Source: Melioribacter sp051488685
Lineage (GTDB): Bacteria > Bacteroidota > Ignavibacteria > Ignavibacteriales > Melioribacteraceae
NCBI RefSeq assembly: GCF_051488685.1
Contig: NZ_JBPSEH010000005.1
Coordinates: 219,068 to 283,067 of the forward strand
Reading direction: 5' to 3'
DNA: 64,000 nucleotides
The position numbers and the translations under genes are program-made. Below the pieces are notes generated by a model. It had not been told where the DNA came from, did no database searches, and saw only the letters and a program-made list of their open reading frames with translations. Shown here piece after piece: positions 45,879-54,357 of the stretch. Positions within the stretch are counted from its first letter, which is position 1, and each line of letters starts with the position of its first letter.

Positions 45879-46581
45879 ACAGATTTTCCTTCATAATGCT
45901 AATAATTTTTTCTTCAAGGTCGATTCCATTATTGGAAATAATATCGTTGATAATTCCGGAAAGAACGATTTTCCCGTTAACAAGGAGCACAATCTCCCGT
46001 GCCAGTTCCTGCAGATCTTTGAGAATATGCGAGGTAAAGATAATCGTCTTTCCCAGTTTATTTTCTTTTAATATTTTGTTTTTGAGAATAGAACTTGCAT
46101 ACGGGTCGAGACCGGCCGTAGGTTCGTCAAGTATTAAAATTTCCGGGTTGAACGCAAATGCTATAGCAGCGTTTACTTTTTGTTTTGTTCCTCCGGAAAG
46201 ATGTTTCAATTTTTTGTTGAATTCTCTATAAAGGTTGTACGATTCTATTAATTCGCTATCGGCAAAATTTTTAACGGACCGAATTTCCGCTATCATATCA
46301 AAAATCTCTTTTATACTGAGATTGTCTGGGAAATTGGCTGTTTGAGGCATATAGCCGATCGAATTTCGGTACTCTGAATGTCCGTTTAACTTAATTCCGT
46401 TAACAACAACGTTGCCGGCAGAAGGTTTTACTAATCCCAAAATAATTTTAATCAGAGTAGACTTACCCGAGGCATTAGGACCTACAAGGTAAGTCATGCT
46501 TCCTTTTTCAATCTTTAGATTAACTTGTTCAAGTGCCTTTATATTACCGAAATTTTTAGAAACTGAATCAATCAATATCAT
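45844..46581 (-). CDS. nosF: ABC transporter ATPase NosF
   Basis: The ATP-binding subunit of NosDFY, 245 aa. Walker A is GPNASGKSTLIKIILG, the signature is LSGGTKQKVNAAIAF, Walker B is ILILDEPTAGLD, and the H-loop is in IFTSHILKDL. It overlaps nosD and nosY, indicating coupled translation in the order nosL-nosD-nosF-nosY. Confidence 0.92.
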   Translation of the reverse strand: MILIDSVSKNFGNIKALEQVNLKIEKGSMTYLVGPNASGKSTLIKIILGLVKPSAGNVVVNGIKLNGHSEYRNSIGYMPQTANFPDNLSIKEIFDMIAEIRSVKNFADSELIESYNLYREFNKKLKHLSGGTKQKVNAAIAFAFNPEILILDEPTAGLDPYASSILKNKILKENKLGKTIIFTSHILKDLQELAREIVLLVNGKIVLSGIINDIISNNGIDLEEKIISIMKENLYADNQSGQISV

Positions 46582-47824
46582 AATATTTTTTCATCCTTGG
46601 CGATTTATCCTGGAGTTCTGCCGGAGTTAGCACAGGAAAAATTTTTTCCGATAAATCGAGCAGTTTAACAAATAGACTATGTAATAATATCAATGTTGTG
46701 GGGTTTTTTACTACAATGTATGAAAAAAGATTAACCGGTCTGTACGGTACATCTCCGTAACCGTCTTTATTCAAGTCGTACCCATCATACCTATTCCAAT
46801 AATTAGCTACAAAAACATTATAATTACGAACGCTGTTTGTAGAGACATCAAAAGTATTGTCGATGAAATTATTTAATTCAAAAACGTTCCCCATCGAATT
46901 TGCCATCAACTTGATTGCCCACCCGTTTTTCGAAAATAAATTCTTCGTTGCTTTTACTCGGCTGCACGATTCATAATAGATTGCGCATGTATTACCGATA
47001 AATTTATTATTCCTAATCTCACTGTCATATATTTCCTTAAGCAGCAAACCATATGAGGCAGCACCCCAATTATCGACAAATTCATTTTTTTCCATTTTTA
47101 CTTTCCTGGTGAACATTACAGCCACACCGGCTCGATTATTCATAAATTTATTTTTTGTATAGACGCAACTGTCGGAAAACATGAAGTGGAGTCCGTATCT
47201 CAAATTGTTCCTGCTTATGTTGTTTTCTACACGGCTGTTACGCACGAATTCAAAATAAATTCCGTCCCTGTGTCCTTCTATTAAATTGTTTTCAATAACA
47301 ATATCCTTACAGTACCACAAGTGAATACCGTTTGCAGAGTGAGTTTGGCTTTTATTAGACGATATAATAACATTGTTTTTTATTCTGCAATGGCTTGAAC
47401 GCGCCAGGTAAATGGCAAAAAAATTGTCGGTAAATTTATTGTTTTCAATTATGCAGTTAGATGCGCTGTCGATTCGAATAGCCGCATTGTCATGAATAAA
47501 ACTTACGCCAGCATTTCTAAATTCCAAATTTTTCACTACAACGCCATGTGCAGTTATATTCATGATTTCATATTTTCCTTCGCCGGAGAGGACAGGGAAG
47601 TCTTCACCCAGCAGTGATATTTTCTTGTCGACGACTATTACGCCTTCTTTATAAACGCCTTTTGTTACAAAAACAGTATCGAAATTGTTTGCATATTTCA
47701 AAGCGTCGGAAATTTTTTTAAATTTTTCATTGCTACCTACCTTTAATACTCTTCCGAAAGATTGACCCGGGGATATTAATACAATCAGCAGAAAAACTAT
47801 TTTAAAACCATTCATCTTTGACAT
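46568..47824 (-). CDS. nosD: Periplasmic copper-site maturation protein NosD
   Basis: A secreted right-handed beta-helix protein of 418 aa. A signal peptide (to about 25, ...SPGQSFG) precedes many short repeats of the N-N-x-I/F type, such as NCIIENNKFTDNFFAIYLAR and NVIENNLIEGH-like turns, typical of CASH-domain NosD. It docks on NosFY to deliver material to the CuZ centre of NosZ. It overlaps nosL at its start and nosF at its end. Confidence 0.9.
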   Translation of the reverse strand: MSKMNGFKIVFLLIVLISPGQSFGRVLKVGSNEKFKKISDALKYANNFDTVFVTKGVYKEGVIVVDKKISLLGEDFPVLSGEGKYEIMNITAHGVVVKNLEFRNAGVSFIHDNAAIRIDSASNCIIENNKFTDNFFAIYLARSSHCRIKNNVIISSNKSQTHSANGIHLWYCKDIVIENNLIEGHRDGIYFEFVRNSRVENNISRNNLRYGLHFMFSDSCVYTKNKFMNNRAGVAVMFTRKVKMEKNEFVDNWGAASYGLLLKEIYDSEIRNNKFIGNTCAIYYESCSRVKATKNLFSKNGWAIKLMANSMGNVFELNNFIDNTFDVSTNSVRNYNVFVANYWNRYDGYDLNKDGYGDVPYRPVNLFSYIVVKNPTTLILLHSLFVKLLDLSEKIFPVLTPAELQDKSPRMKKYYDID

Positions 47825-48248
47825 ATTTTTTTATTCTTTCCCAATTGACAATTTCTTCGGCGCCATATTCAATCCCTGTATTTTTTACCGAATCGCTTTC
47901 AAAAGCGGCAATGCCGAGTCCCATTGGGCTCTTAATGCCGTCGCTAATTACAAAAAGGGCTTGGCTAACTTCTATAAGATTTCCCGGCTTTTTATAATTT
48001 GTAACCCAGGCAGAATGATACTTTCCGTCATTGGAAATGATATATGCCGCCAGACATTCCGAAGAGTCGAAATAATATTTTTTCCCTGATTCAGTAATCA
48101 GTTCCGCACCAAATTTCGGGTCGGAAACTGTCATTTGACAATAAGCGCAATCGATATTACCATAATCAATCGCTTCGGGCGATTTACTGCATCCGCCGAT
48201 TAACATTAAAACTATCAGAGTTAAATCAACTATTATTTCTTTTTTCAT
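47802..48248 (-). CDS. nosL: Copper chaperone lipoprotein NosL
   Basis: A 148 aa outer- or inner-membrane lipoprotein with lipobox LIGGC and the family motif DCAYCQMTVSDPKFGAEL, where the Cys and Met residues bind Cu(I). The later FDSSECLAAYI and AWVTNY phrases fit the NosL fold. It provides copper for N2O reductase assembly. It overlaps nosD and the upstream membrane protein gene. Confidence 0.92.
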   Translation of the reverse strand: MKKEIIVDLTLIVLMLIGGCSKSPEAIDYGNIDCAYCQMTVSDPKFGAELITESGKKYYFDSSECLAAYIISNDGKYHSAWVTNYKKPGNLIEVSQALFVISDGIKSPMGLGIAAFESDSVKNTGIEYGAEEIVNWERIKKYVKDEWF

Positions 48249-48804
48249 ATATCAAAGCTCCTATAAAACCCAATAAGGACAATCCAATTATATAACTTCC
48301 GGTATCGGGAAGAGAAGTTGTTTTCATATTAAGAAGCTGTTTTGTTCCGATTAACGGAGGTTGGTATGTCATACCAGGAACTTTAATTGGTGCTTCCGGA
48401 TTAAGATTATGCCCGTAGTCGTATTCCCACTTATAAAAGTCGTATAAACCAATCAAAAGGACTGACGCCATCAAAAATACATACAGATAAATCATAATTT
48501 TCCTGCGTATTAAAAAAGCCGCTATTCCGAAAGCGATAAAAAATACTATGATAAAAGGCATAATTTTTAATTCGGGGATCGAATCTGGTTCGATAATTTT
48601 CATACCGATGTAATGATTTAATTTATTGATGTTATCGAGGTCAAAATCATTTAATCCAGTAATTTTGTCCACCCAGATTCTAAGTCCGATTCCTTCCGGG
48701 TACTGAGGCGCATTCAAATCAATTTTCCATATCGGCACATAATATGTAGCAATTAACAACAATGTTGATATTAATAATATGTATTGTGATTTCTTTGATA
48801 TCAT
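48226..48804 (-). CDS. Conserved membrane protein of clade II nos clusters
   Basis: A 192 aa membrane protein with four hydrophobic helices (about 8-27, 82-98, 104-123 and 166-186) and a polar periplasmic loop containing WKIDLNAPQYPEGIGLRIWV. I remember similar genes between nosZ and nosL in Bacteroidota-type clusters, but no function is established. It overlaps nosL by 23 bases. A role in copper supply or electron transfer to NosZ would be a guess. Confidence 0.7.
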   Translation of the reverse strand: MISKKSQYILLISTLLLIATYYVPIWKIDLNAPQYPEGIGLRIWVDKITGLNDFDLDNINKLNHYIGMKIIEPDSIPELKIMPFIIVFFIAFGIAAFLIRRKIMIYLYVFLMASVLLIGLYDFYKWEYDYGHNLNPEAPIKVPGMTYQPPLIGTKQLLNMKTTSLPDTGSYIIGLSLLGFIGALIYEKRNNS

Positions 48805-48823
48805 CTTTCCACCAATTAAGAAT

Positions 48824-48851
48824 GCGGGCTGATATTTCAGAGTCAGCCCGC
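48824..48851 (-). terminator. Stem-loop between the nosZ 3' part and downstream nos genes
   Basis: GCGGGCTGA at 48824-48832 pairs perfectly with TCAGCCCGC at 48843-48851 around a ten-base loop. On the minus-strand RNA the stem starts nine bases after the nosZ stop and is followed only by AUUCUUAAUU. This may partially terminate the transcript so that nosZ is made in excess over its maturation genes, or it may protect the nosZ 3' end. Confidence 0.55.
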
Positions 48852-48860
48852 CTAAATACT

Positions 48861-49352
48861 TTAATTATAGATTAACTTAGTATTGCTTCCCGCGCCCGAA
48901 ACTCTAATATACCCCTGCATTTCCTGGTGAAGAGCCGAGCAAAAATCGGTGCAATAAAAGGGATATATGCCTGCTTGTCTGGGATTCCATACGATTGTTT
49001 TTGTTTGACCGGGCATAATCAACAGTTCTGAGTTGTTCAGTCCTTTCACTGCGAAACCATGCGGTATGTCCCAGTCCTGTTCAAGATTTGTGATGTGGAA
49101 ATAAACTTTATCACCAACCCTGACACCTTCTATATTATCCGGCTTAAAATGAGTTCTTGTAGCGGTCATATAAATATGAACTTCATTTCCCTTTCTTTCC
49201 ACTCTGGCTTCTTTTTCATTCGCCGTTTTATTGGGATGGGAATTTTTCTCGAGTTCATAAATTTTCTTGTTTTTCTCCACTAAAATATCAGCAGGTATTG
49301 CCTGGGCATAATGCGGTTCACCGACAGTTGGGAAATCGAGCAGAAGTTCCAT
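48861..49352 (-). CDS. nosZ: NosZ C-terminal CuA domain (separated from the main part by an amber codon)
   Basis: A 163 aa frame that continues the nosZ reading frame after an in-frame TAG. It encodes the cupredoxin CuA domain: the His ligand in DWDIPHGFAVKGL and the cluster CTDFCSALHQEM, with two Cys, His and Met ligands in the clade II pattern. The ATG at 49352 has AGGAG six bases upstream (bases that also encode part of the normal protein), so internal initiation is possible. Such a product would have no signal peptide and would stay in the cytoplasm, where it could not serve the periplasmic enzyme. Confidence 0.7.
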   Translation of the reverse strand: MELLLDFPTVGEPHYAQAIPADILVEKNKKIYELEKNSHPNKTANEKEARVERKGNEVHIYMTATRTHFKPDNIEGVRVGDKVYFHITNLEQDWDIPHGFAVKGLNNSELLIMPGQTKTIVWNPRQAGIYPFYCTDFCSALHQEMQGYIRVSGAGSNTKLIYN

Positions 49353-49385
49353 TTTATCTCCTGAAATATCGATTAATTGAGCTGA

Positions 49386-50804
49386 CTAGCACAGTTCAGG
49401 ACCTGTGGGCAGGTATCTGTCTTTAGTAATTTTGTTCAAAGCCACGACGTATTTACCCCACGGTTTCTTGCTATCTCCTCCCGGAATCATAAGATGACCG
49501 ATCGAGTAATAAGTCGGAATTCTGTCAACTACTTCCCAGGTACCGAGTTTCCACTTAACGATTTCAGAAGAAATAAATGCTGAAGTATAAGCGTAGCCTT
49601 TTCCGTCGAACTCAGTATGGAGCGGTCCTAATCCCGGGTTTTCCACCTCTCCGGCAACAACCGATTCATATTTAAGAATCGGTATACCGTCAATTTCGCC
49701 ATCGAACTCTTTATTTTTTATTGCTTCAAGCATTTTCGAAAATGAATGAACAGGAATTACGGTTGCAAGTTTGCCTCCTGCAACGATATATTCGCCACTC
49801 GGATCAACGTCAACGCCATGCGGCGATTTAGGTGTGGGCAAGTAATAAATGAGATCAGGACAATCTTTGGGATTCAGAACATATACGCTCGATTTTTTCT
49901 CCGAAAAAGCATGCTGTTTCTCTTCATCGAAATAGTTATGGTAGTACTCCGTACTAACTTTTTGAGCTTTCCCTTCTGCAAGATATTTTTCCGCAAGTTT
50001 CCAATTTACAGCGGCAATAAAGTCCTTGTCGTTTTGCGAAGCGTTTATTTCAAGAAGTGTATTTGCCTGCTCGCTATTATATGAAGTAAAAAAAGCCCAT
50101 CCGTGAGAAGGACCTTTGCCAGCATGCGCAAGGTCATAATCAAAACCGGGGACGAGAATCTGAAATGCAATATCCATATTACCTTTTTCGGGGTCGACTT
50201 TAATAAAAGAAAGTGTCCCTTTAAAGTTTTCTTTGTACGTATTGATAGCCACATCTCTATTTGGAACTGGAACGCTAAAGCGCGTAGAGGCAATTAGATA
50301 CTCTGTATTTTCAGTAACGAATGGCGACCCATGATTTCCGGCAGAATTGGGAATTTCGATAATTTCCGACGTTTCAAAAGACGACAGATCTATTCTTGCC
50401 ACTCTGGTCGTATTGTTAGCGTTAATAAAAATCCATCTGCCGTCGGGAACGCCGTTTGTTTGAGATAATTCTGGATGATGTGCATCGTCCCAGGGAATAA
50501 AACCGTATGAAGTCATTAGCATTGGTTTTGTTTCTTCAGAAAATCCGTATCCGGTTTCAGGATTCTGCGAAAAAACGCTTATAATCTTAAAAAGTCTGCC
50601 AGAAGGTAATCCATAAACAGACAATTGTCCGTTAAATCCCCCCGACATAAAAGCATAAAATTCGTCATATTTTCCCGGCGCAACATAAACTTTCGAAGCC
50701 GCCCCGTCAAAATCGCCTCCCTTATTCGAGGGGGTACAATTGTTAAGAACAACTGCTATTATAATCATTAAAAGAAAAAAGGATAATTTTTTTTGTGATT
50801 TCAT
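49386..50804 (-). CDS. nosZ: Nitrous-oxide reductase, clade II, N-terminal CuZ part (amber-interrupted)
   Basis: Reduces N2O to N2 in the periplasm. This 472 aa part has a Sec-type signal (FFLLMIIIAVVLNNC) without twin arginines, as in clade II, and the whole seven-bladed propeller. All seven CuZ histidines are visible in DAHHPELS, AGNHGSPF, GPSHGWAF, SPHGVDV, GPLHTEF and SIGHLMIP. The frame ends at TAG (49388-49386) directly after TGPELC, and homologous sequence continues in frame on the other side (SAQLIDISGDKM). A single C-to-T change from CAG would explain it. Without the CuA domain the enzyme cannot receive electrons normally. Confidence 0.85.
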   Translation of the reverse strand: MKSQKKLSFFLLMIIIAVVLNNCTPSNKGGDFDGAASKVYVAPGKYDEFYAFMSGGFNGQLSVYGLPSGRLFKIISVFSQNPETGYGFSEETKPMLMTSYGFIPWDDAHHPELSQTNGVPDGRWIFINANNTTRVARIDLSSFETSEIIEIPNSAGNHGSPFVTENTEYLIASTRFSVPVPNRDVAINTYKENFKGTLSFIKVDPEKGNMDIAFQILVPGFDYDLAHAGKGPSHGWAFFTSYNSEQANTLLEINASQNDKDFIAAVNWKLAEKYLAEGKAQKVSTEYYHNYFDEEKQHAFSEKKSSVYVLNPKDCPDLIYYLPTPKSPHGVDVDPSGEYIVAGGKLATVIPVHSFSKMLEAIKNKEFDGEIDGIPILKYESVVAGEVENPGLGPLHTEFDGKGYAYTSAFISSEIVKWKLGTWEVVDRIPTYYSIGHLMIPGGDSKKPWGKYVVALNKITKDRYLPTGPELC

Positions 50805-50820
50805 AGCTCTCTCCTATGAA

Positions 50821-51282
50821 TTAATTTGAAACGGAGCGTAGATATTCAAGAATCTTTCTTGCATCTTCTTGGGTTACATTCTGGAACGTCATCTGAGTCG
50901 CATACAACCCAAGTAGCTTCTTAGCTTCGGGATGTTTCTGCGTCATTTCAGTTGGATTTAGGATCATATTCATTATATATTCCGGTGAGCGCCTTTGGGT
51001 AACATCTCCCAAGGCTGGACCTGTATATCGCTCGTTTAATTTATGACACTGAGTACATTTTGCTTCAAATATTTCCTTTCCGCTTTCTGCCATTATCTGA
51101 TTGATTTGCTCTGGTATATTGATTTTTTCCTTAATTGGACCGATACCGTTTTCGTATTCAAAGACCGTCAGCCCAAATTTTGCGGCCAGTTTTTCGTTCA
51201 CATTTCTATTTGTCTTGTCGCCTTCTTCTGAGCTGCAATATGTAAAAACCAATAAAAAATACATTATGAATGCAAAAATCAT
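50821..51282 (-). CDS. Mono-haem cytochrome c of the nos cluster
   Basis: A 153 aa lipoprotein-like cytochrome: the signal ends LLVFTYC, then a linker of about 55 residues and a class I cytochrome c domain with CTQCH (about 76-80) and a likely distal Met in YATQMTFQNV. Similar small cytochromes precede nosZ in clade II clusters and probably donate electrons to the CuA site. It lies 16 bp upstream of nosZ and 13 bp downstream of the RIC gene. Confidence 0.85.
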   Translation of the reverse strand: MIFAFIMYFLLVFTYCSSEEGDKTNRNVNEKLAAKFGLTVFEYENGIGPIKEKINIPEQINQIMAESGKEIFEAKCTQCHKLNERYTGPALGDVTQRRSPEYIMNMILNPTEMTQKHPEAKKLLGLYATQMTFQNVTQEDARKILEYLRSVSN

Positions 51283-51295
51283 TTTTTTTCATTTT

Positions 51296-52030
51296 TTACT
51301 CCTTGTTTATTATTGAATTTTCCAGTTCAATGGCTCTGGTGAATAAAATATTATTTTCCAGATGAACATGAATGTGTAAATCTTTTTCAAACTCTTTTAA
51401 TTTTTCATAAAGAAGAGAAAAAGTAACGCACGCATCTTTTGGCAGGTTATAGCCACTCGTTGTGGTAGCGATATTTTCAATTATGTTACCTGCGTTGTCA
51501 TGCTCGCGAATCATTTGAGAGATTGGATTTTTTATCGTACCGTAACCTTTTGTTTTCGGTTTTTCACCCGCTTTTTTTGTATTCACTAAGTAACGTATAA
51601 GAGGAAATAATACTCGCTCCTCTTTAAGCAGATGGCTCATTAGTTCTTTCGAGAGTTCAGCAAACAGATTGTTTATAATTTCAAGAAACGGGTATTTGCC
51701 ACCATGTGCATTTATTACTTTTAATAGCAAACTTTCAATTTCAGGCACTGACGATCGTATATAGTTATGATGTTTATTTACAATAACCTCGCAAAGTGTG
51801 TCGAGTTCAAGATCATTATAGTTATCAGATTGCTGCGTTTTTTTATTAACATAATTTTTTAATTCATGAAGAAAAGCGTTATGGTCAATTTTCTTTTCAT
51901 CCAAAGCATCTTTTAATAGTTTACTGCCACCACAACAATAATCAATCGAATATTTTTCAAAAAGATCGGCAACTTGAATATTTTCTTTTACAATATCTCC
52001 GACAGGGGAATCTAATAGTTTATTTATCAT
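51296..52030 (-). CDS. ric: Di-iron protein RIC/ScdA/YtfE (repair of iron centres)
   Basis: Repairs iron-sulfur clusters damaged by NO or oxidants. It has 244 aa: an ScdA_N domain with the conserved VADLFEKYSIDYCCGG and a hemerythrin-like bundle with di-iron ligand motifs HHNYIRSSVPEIE, HGGKYPF, HLLKEERVLFPLI, REHDNAG and HVHLENNILF. NO-regulated in several bacteria. It sits between the Rrf2 regulator and the nos genes. Confidence 0.9.
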   Translation of the reverse strand: MINKLLDSPVGDIVKENIQVADLFEKYSIDYCCGGSKLLKDALDEKKIDHNAFLHELKNYVNKKTQQSDNYNDLELDTLCEVIVNKHHNYIRSSVPEIESLLLKVINAHGGKYPFLEIINNLFAELSKELMSHLLKEERVLFPLIRYLVNTKKAGEKPKTKGYGTIKNPISQMIREHDNAGNIIENIATTTSGYNLPKDACVTFSLLYEKLKEFEKDLHIHVHLENNILFTRAIELENSIINKE

Positions 52031-52079
52031 AAAGCCTCCTTAATTAAGTATATTGTGTCCGATTATAAAATAAAAAATT

Positions 52080-52484
52080 TTATTTACTCACTTCGTTACC
52101 GCTTATCGAATAGTTTCTCAATGCTTCGTTAAACTCTTTTAAAAAAGTTTTCCAATTGTTACAAAAAGGACAAATATTACGTTTGCAGGTGTCTTTCATT
52201 TCAAAGATACAATCGCTTATATTTTCATCATAACCGAGCACTCGAAAAACCCTTTCAAAGCTTAATTCTGAAGGATTTACAGCTAGATAAAACCCCCCGC
52301 CCTTACCTTTTTTTGAATTTAATATTCCCTCGTGAGCCAGGCTCTGCATTATTTTTGAAATGAATTCTTTGGGGATATTAAGTCTTTTTGCTATTTCCTT
52401 CGCCGTATACAATATATTTTCCCCAGTTTCTGTAAAAAAGAACAACACTTTAATTCCGTATTTTATTTTATTGTTTAATAACAT
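52080..52484 (-). CDS. Rrf2-family transcription regulator (NsrR/IscR-like)
   Basis: A winged-helix repressor of 134 aa. The DNA-binding part reads TAKEIAKRLNIPKEFISKIM with the wing GKGGGFYLAV. Three or four cysteines in CIFEMKDTCKRNICPFC could hold an iron-sulfur cluster that senses NO, as in NsrR, although their spacing is not exactly that of the E. coli protein. Placed between the divergent nos and nrf arms, it probably regulates both. It is transcribed ahead of ric with a 49 bp gap. Confidence 0.85.
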   Translation of the reverse strand: MLLNNKIKYGIKVLFFFTETGENILYTAKEIAKRLNIPKEFISKIMQSLAHEGILNSKKGKGGGFYLAVNPSELSFERVFRVLGYDENISDCIFEMKDTCKRNICPFCNNWKTFLKEFNEALRNYSISGNEVSK

Positions 52485-52541
52485 TTTAATCAGATTATTA
52501 ATTCTGTTTAAATATATTCACTTATTTTCTTTATGTCAAGG

Positions 52542-52559
52542 ATAAAATATCTATTTTAT
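52542..52559. promoter_or_regulatory. Perfect inverted repeat, candidate Rrf2/NsrR operator
   Basis: ATAAAATA-TC-TATTTTAT is an 18 bp perfect inverted repeat with a two-base centre, 58 bp upstream of the Rrf2 gene and 85 bp upstream of the nrf-side operon. Size, AT-richness and half-site spacing are like NsrR/Rrf2 operators. The DNA is AT-rich, so chance is not excluded, but a perfect 8+8 repeat in a divergent promoter region next to the regulator is a strong candidate. Confidence 0.5.
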
Positions 52560-52570
52560 TATGATTTAAT

Positions 52571-52597
52571 TTGACTATTCCTGATACAAACTATAAT
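52571..52597 (+). promoter_or_regulatory. Possible promoter of the nrf-side operon
   Basis: TTGACT at 52571-52576 and TATAAT at 52592-52597 look like -35 and -10 boxes, but the spacer is only 15 bp. The candidate operator lies immediately upstream. Transcription would start near 52604, about 40 bases before the first ATG. Low to moderate confidence, because consensus in this phylum may differ. Confidence 0.35.
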
Positions 52598-52643
52598 TTT
52601 ATTATCGGAATTTATAGTCTGTTTACATATTGAAAGGCTCCCA

Positions 52644-53738
52644 ATGAAAGGAAAAAATAAAATAATACGGAACACCGAAAAAGCAATTCAAAAATATAGA
52701 TTTGCCATTCAAGCACTCTTTGCACTACTATGCATCTGGATCGGAATTGAGTTTACATTATTCGTAAAGTCTCTCGAATATGGCAATCCAGATCTCGTGT
52801 CGTATCGACCTCCTGGAGTTGAGGGCTTTCTTCCAATTAGTGCTTTAATGAGTGTTTATTATTTTTTCGTAACAGGTGAAATTCATCCTGCACACCCTGC
52901 TGGATTTTTTATATTTCTTGCCATTGTTGGAGTCTCATTAATTGCCGGTAAATCATTTTGCAGCTGGCTTTGCCCGATTGGTTTCCTTTCTGAGACAATC
53001 GGAGAATTTGGCGAAAAAATATGGTACAAATTATTCAAAAGACGCATTAAATTACCAAAATTCATCGACTACCCTCTTCGTTCACTAAAATATCTACTAC
53101 TCGGCTTTTTTGTTTATGCCATCTTTTTTTCTATGACTATCACTGCACTCAAGTCGTTTCTCGACAGCCCTTACAATCTTATGGCCGACGTAAAAATGTA
53201 CTACTTCTTCGCCCATATAAGTAGATTCTCGTTAATCGTAATTGCTCTTTTGTTTATACTATCGATATTTATAAGGAATTTCTGGTGCAGATATCTCTGT
53301 CCTTATGGAGCCTTGCTAGGGTTAGTTTCATTCTTGAGCCCTCTTAAAATAAAAAGAGAAGCCAAAAGTTGTATCGATTGTGGATTATGCGCAAAAGCAT
53401 GTCCTTCTTTTATTAAAGTCGACAAGGTTGATACTGTCCGTTCGGATGAATGTTCGATGTGCATGAATTGCATAGACGCATGTCCAGTTGCGGACACTTT
53501 GTTTGTAGAAACAAAAATAGTTAACAAAAAAATTTCTAAAAAATTAGTGGTAATAGCCATTATTAGTACATATATTGCCATTACTGGAATTGGATTTCTT
53601 ACTGGGCACTGGAAAAATAATATTTCTCGAAAGGAATATATTATTCTTCACGAACAAATCGAAAATTTAGGTCACCCTACAAGTACTGCAGACATTGAAA
53701 AACTAAATAAAGAATCAGAAAGTGGAGCAGATAAATGA
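52644..53738 (+). CDS. NapH/NosR-like membrane ferredoxin protein
   Basis: A 364 aa polytopic membrane protein with about five or six helices, two membrane-proximal CxxxCP motifs (FCSWLCPIGF; CRYLCPYGAL) and two [4Fe-4S] motifs (CIDCGLCAKACP; CSMCMNCIDACP). Proteins like this take electrons from quinols and pass them to periplasmic reductases. Standing directly before nrfHA, it may be an extra quinol oxidase for nitrite reduction or for NosZ. It overlaps nrfH by four bases. A final membrane helix is near 300-320. Confidence 0.82.
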   Translation: MKGKNKIIRNTEKAIQKYRFAIQALFALLCIWIGIEFTLFVKSLEYGNPDLVSYRPPGVEGFLPISALMSVYYFFVTGEIHPAHPAGFFIFLAIVGVSLIAGKSFCSWLCPIGFLSETIGEFGEKIWYKLFKRRIKLPKFIDYPLRSLKYLLLGFFVYAIFFSMTITALKSFLDSPYNLMADVKMYYFFAHISRFSLIVIALLFILSIFIRNFWCRYLCPYGALLGLVSFLSPLKIKREAKSCIDCGLCAKACPSFIKVDKVDTVRSDECSMCMNCIDACPVADTLFVETKIVNKKISKKLVVIAIISTYIAITGIGFLTGHWKNNISRKEYIILHEQIENLGHPTSTADIEKLNKESESGADK

Positions 53739-54343
53739 ACGCCGAAAGAAAGTCGTTTTTTAAAAAAATTATCGAGATATTGAGTCCACCAGACAGTTGG
53801 AAGTTTCCGGTAATTTTATTACTTGGTATACTGACAGGGCTTGGTTTTCATATTCTTTATGTTTCCAACGCGATATCATATTTATCTGACGACCCAAAAG
53901 TATGTGTCAATTGCCACGTTATGAATCCCGAATATGCTACCTGGCAAAGAGGAAGTCACGCAAGGGTTGCGACGTGCAACGATTGTCATGTGCCTCAAGA
54001 AAATATTTTTGAAAAACTCTGGTTCAAAGCAAACGACGGTTTACGACATGCTACAATTTTTACTCTTAGAATGGAACCACAGGTTATTCAAATAAAAGAA
54101 GCGGGTAAAAATGCCGTTCAGGAAAATTGTATTCGGTGTCATACTAATCAAATTCATCCAATTGCCCTGAGAGCTATCAATAACCGAAGCGTTGCCGACC
54201 AGACAGAGCGATACTGTTGGGAATGCCATCGGGAAACTCCTCATGGCAAGATACACAGCCTTTCGTCTACACCTTATGCGCGCGTACCAAAATTAAAACC
54301 TGTCGCCGAATGGATTTTTAATGAAAAAGAAATTATAAAATAA
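53735..54343 (+). CDS. nrfH: Cytochrome c nitrite reductase small subunit NrfH
   Basis: A membrane-anchored tetrahaem quinol dehydrogenase of 202 aa. One N-terminal helix (about 20-45) precedes four haem sites: CVNCH, CNDCH, CIRCH and CWECH. Conserved NrfH features include PKVCVNCHVMNPEYATWQRG and GSHARVATC. It transfers electrons from menaquinol to NrfA. It overlaps the preceding gene and is followed by nrfA after 14 bases. Confidence 0.95.
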   Translation: MNAERKSFFKKIIEILSPPDSWKFPVILLLGILTGLGFHILYVSNAISYLSDDPKVCVNCHVMNPEYATWQRGSHARVATCNDCHVPQENIFEKLWFKANDGLRHATIFTLRMEPQVIQIKEAGKNAVQENCIRCHTNQIHPIALRAINNRSVADQTERYCWECHRETPHGKIHSLSSTPYARVPKLKPVAEWIFNEKEIIK

Positions 54344-54357
54344 AAACGGGGAACAAA

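Noticed and set aside
48861..49352. An independent CuA-domain electron carrier gene
   Set aside because: The frame is exactly continuous with nosZ and lacks a signal peptide, so an interrupted nosZ is the simpler explanation.
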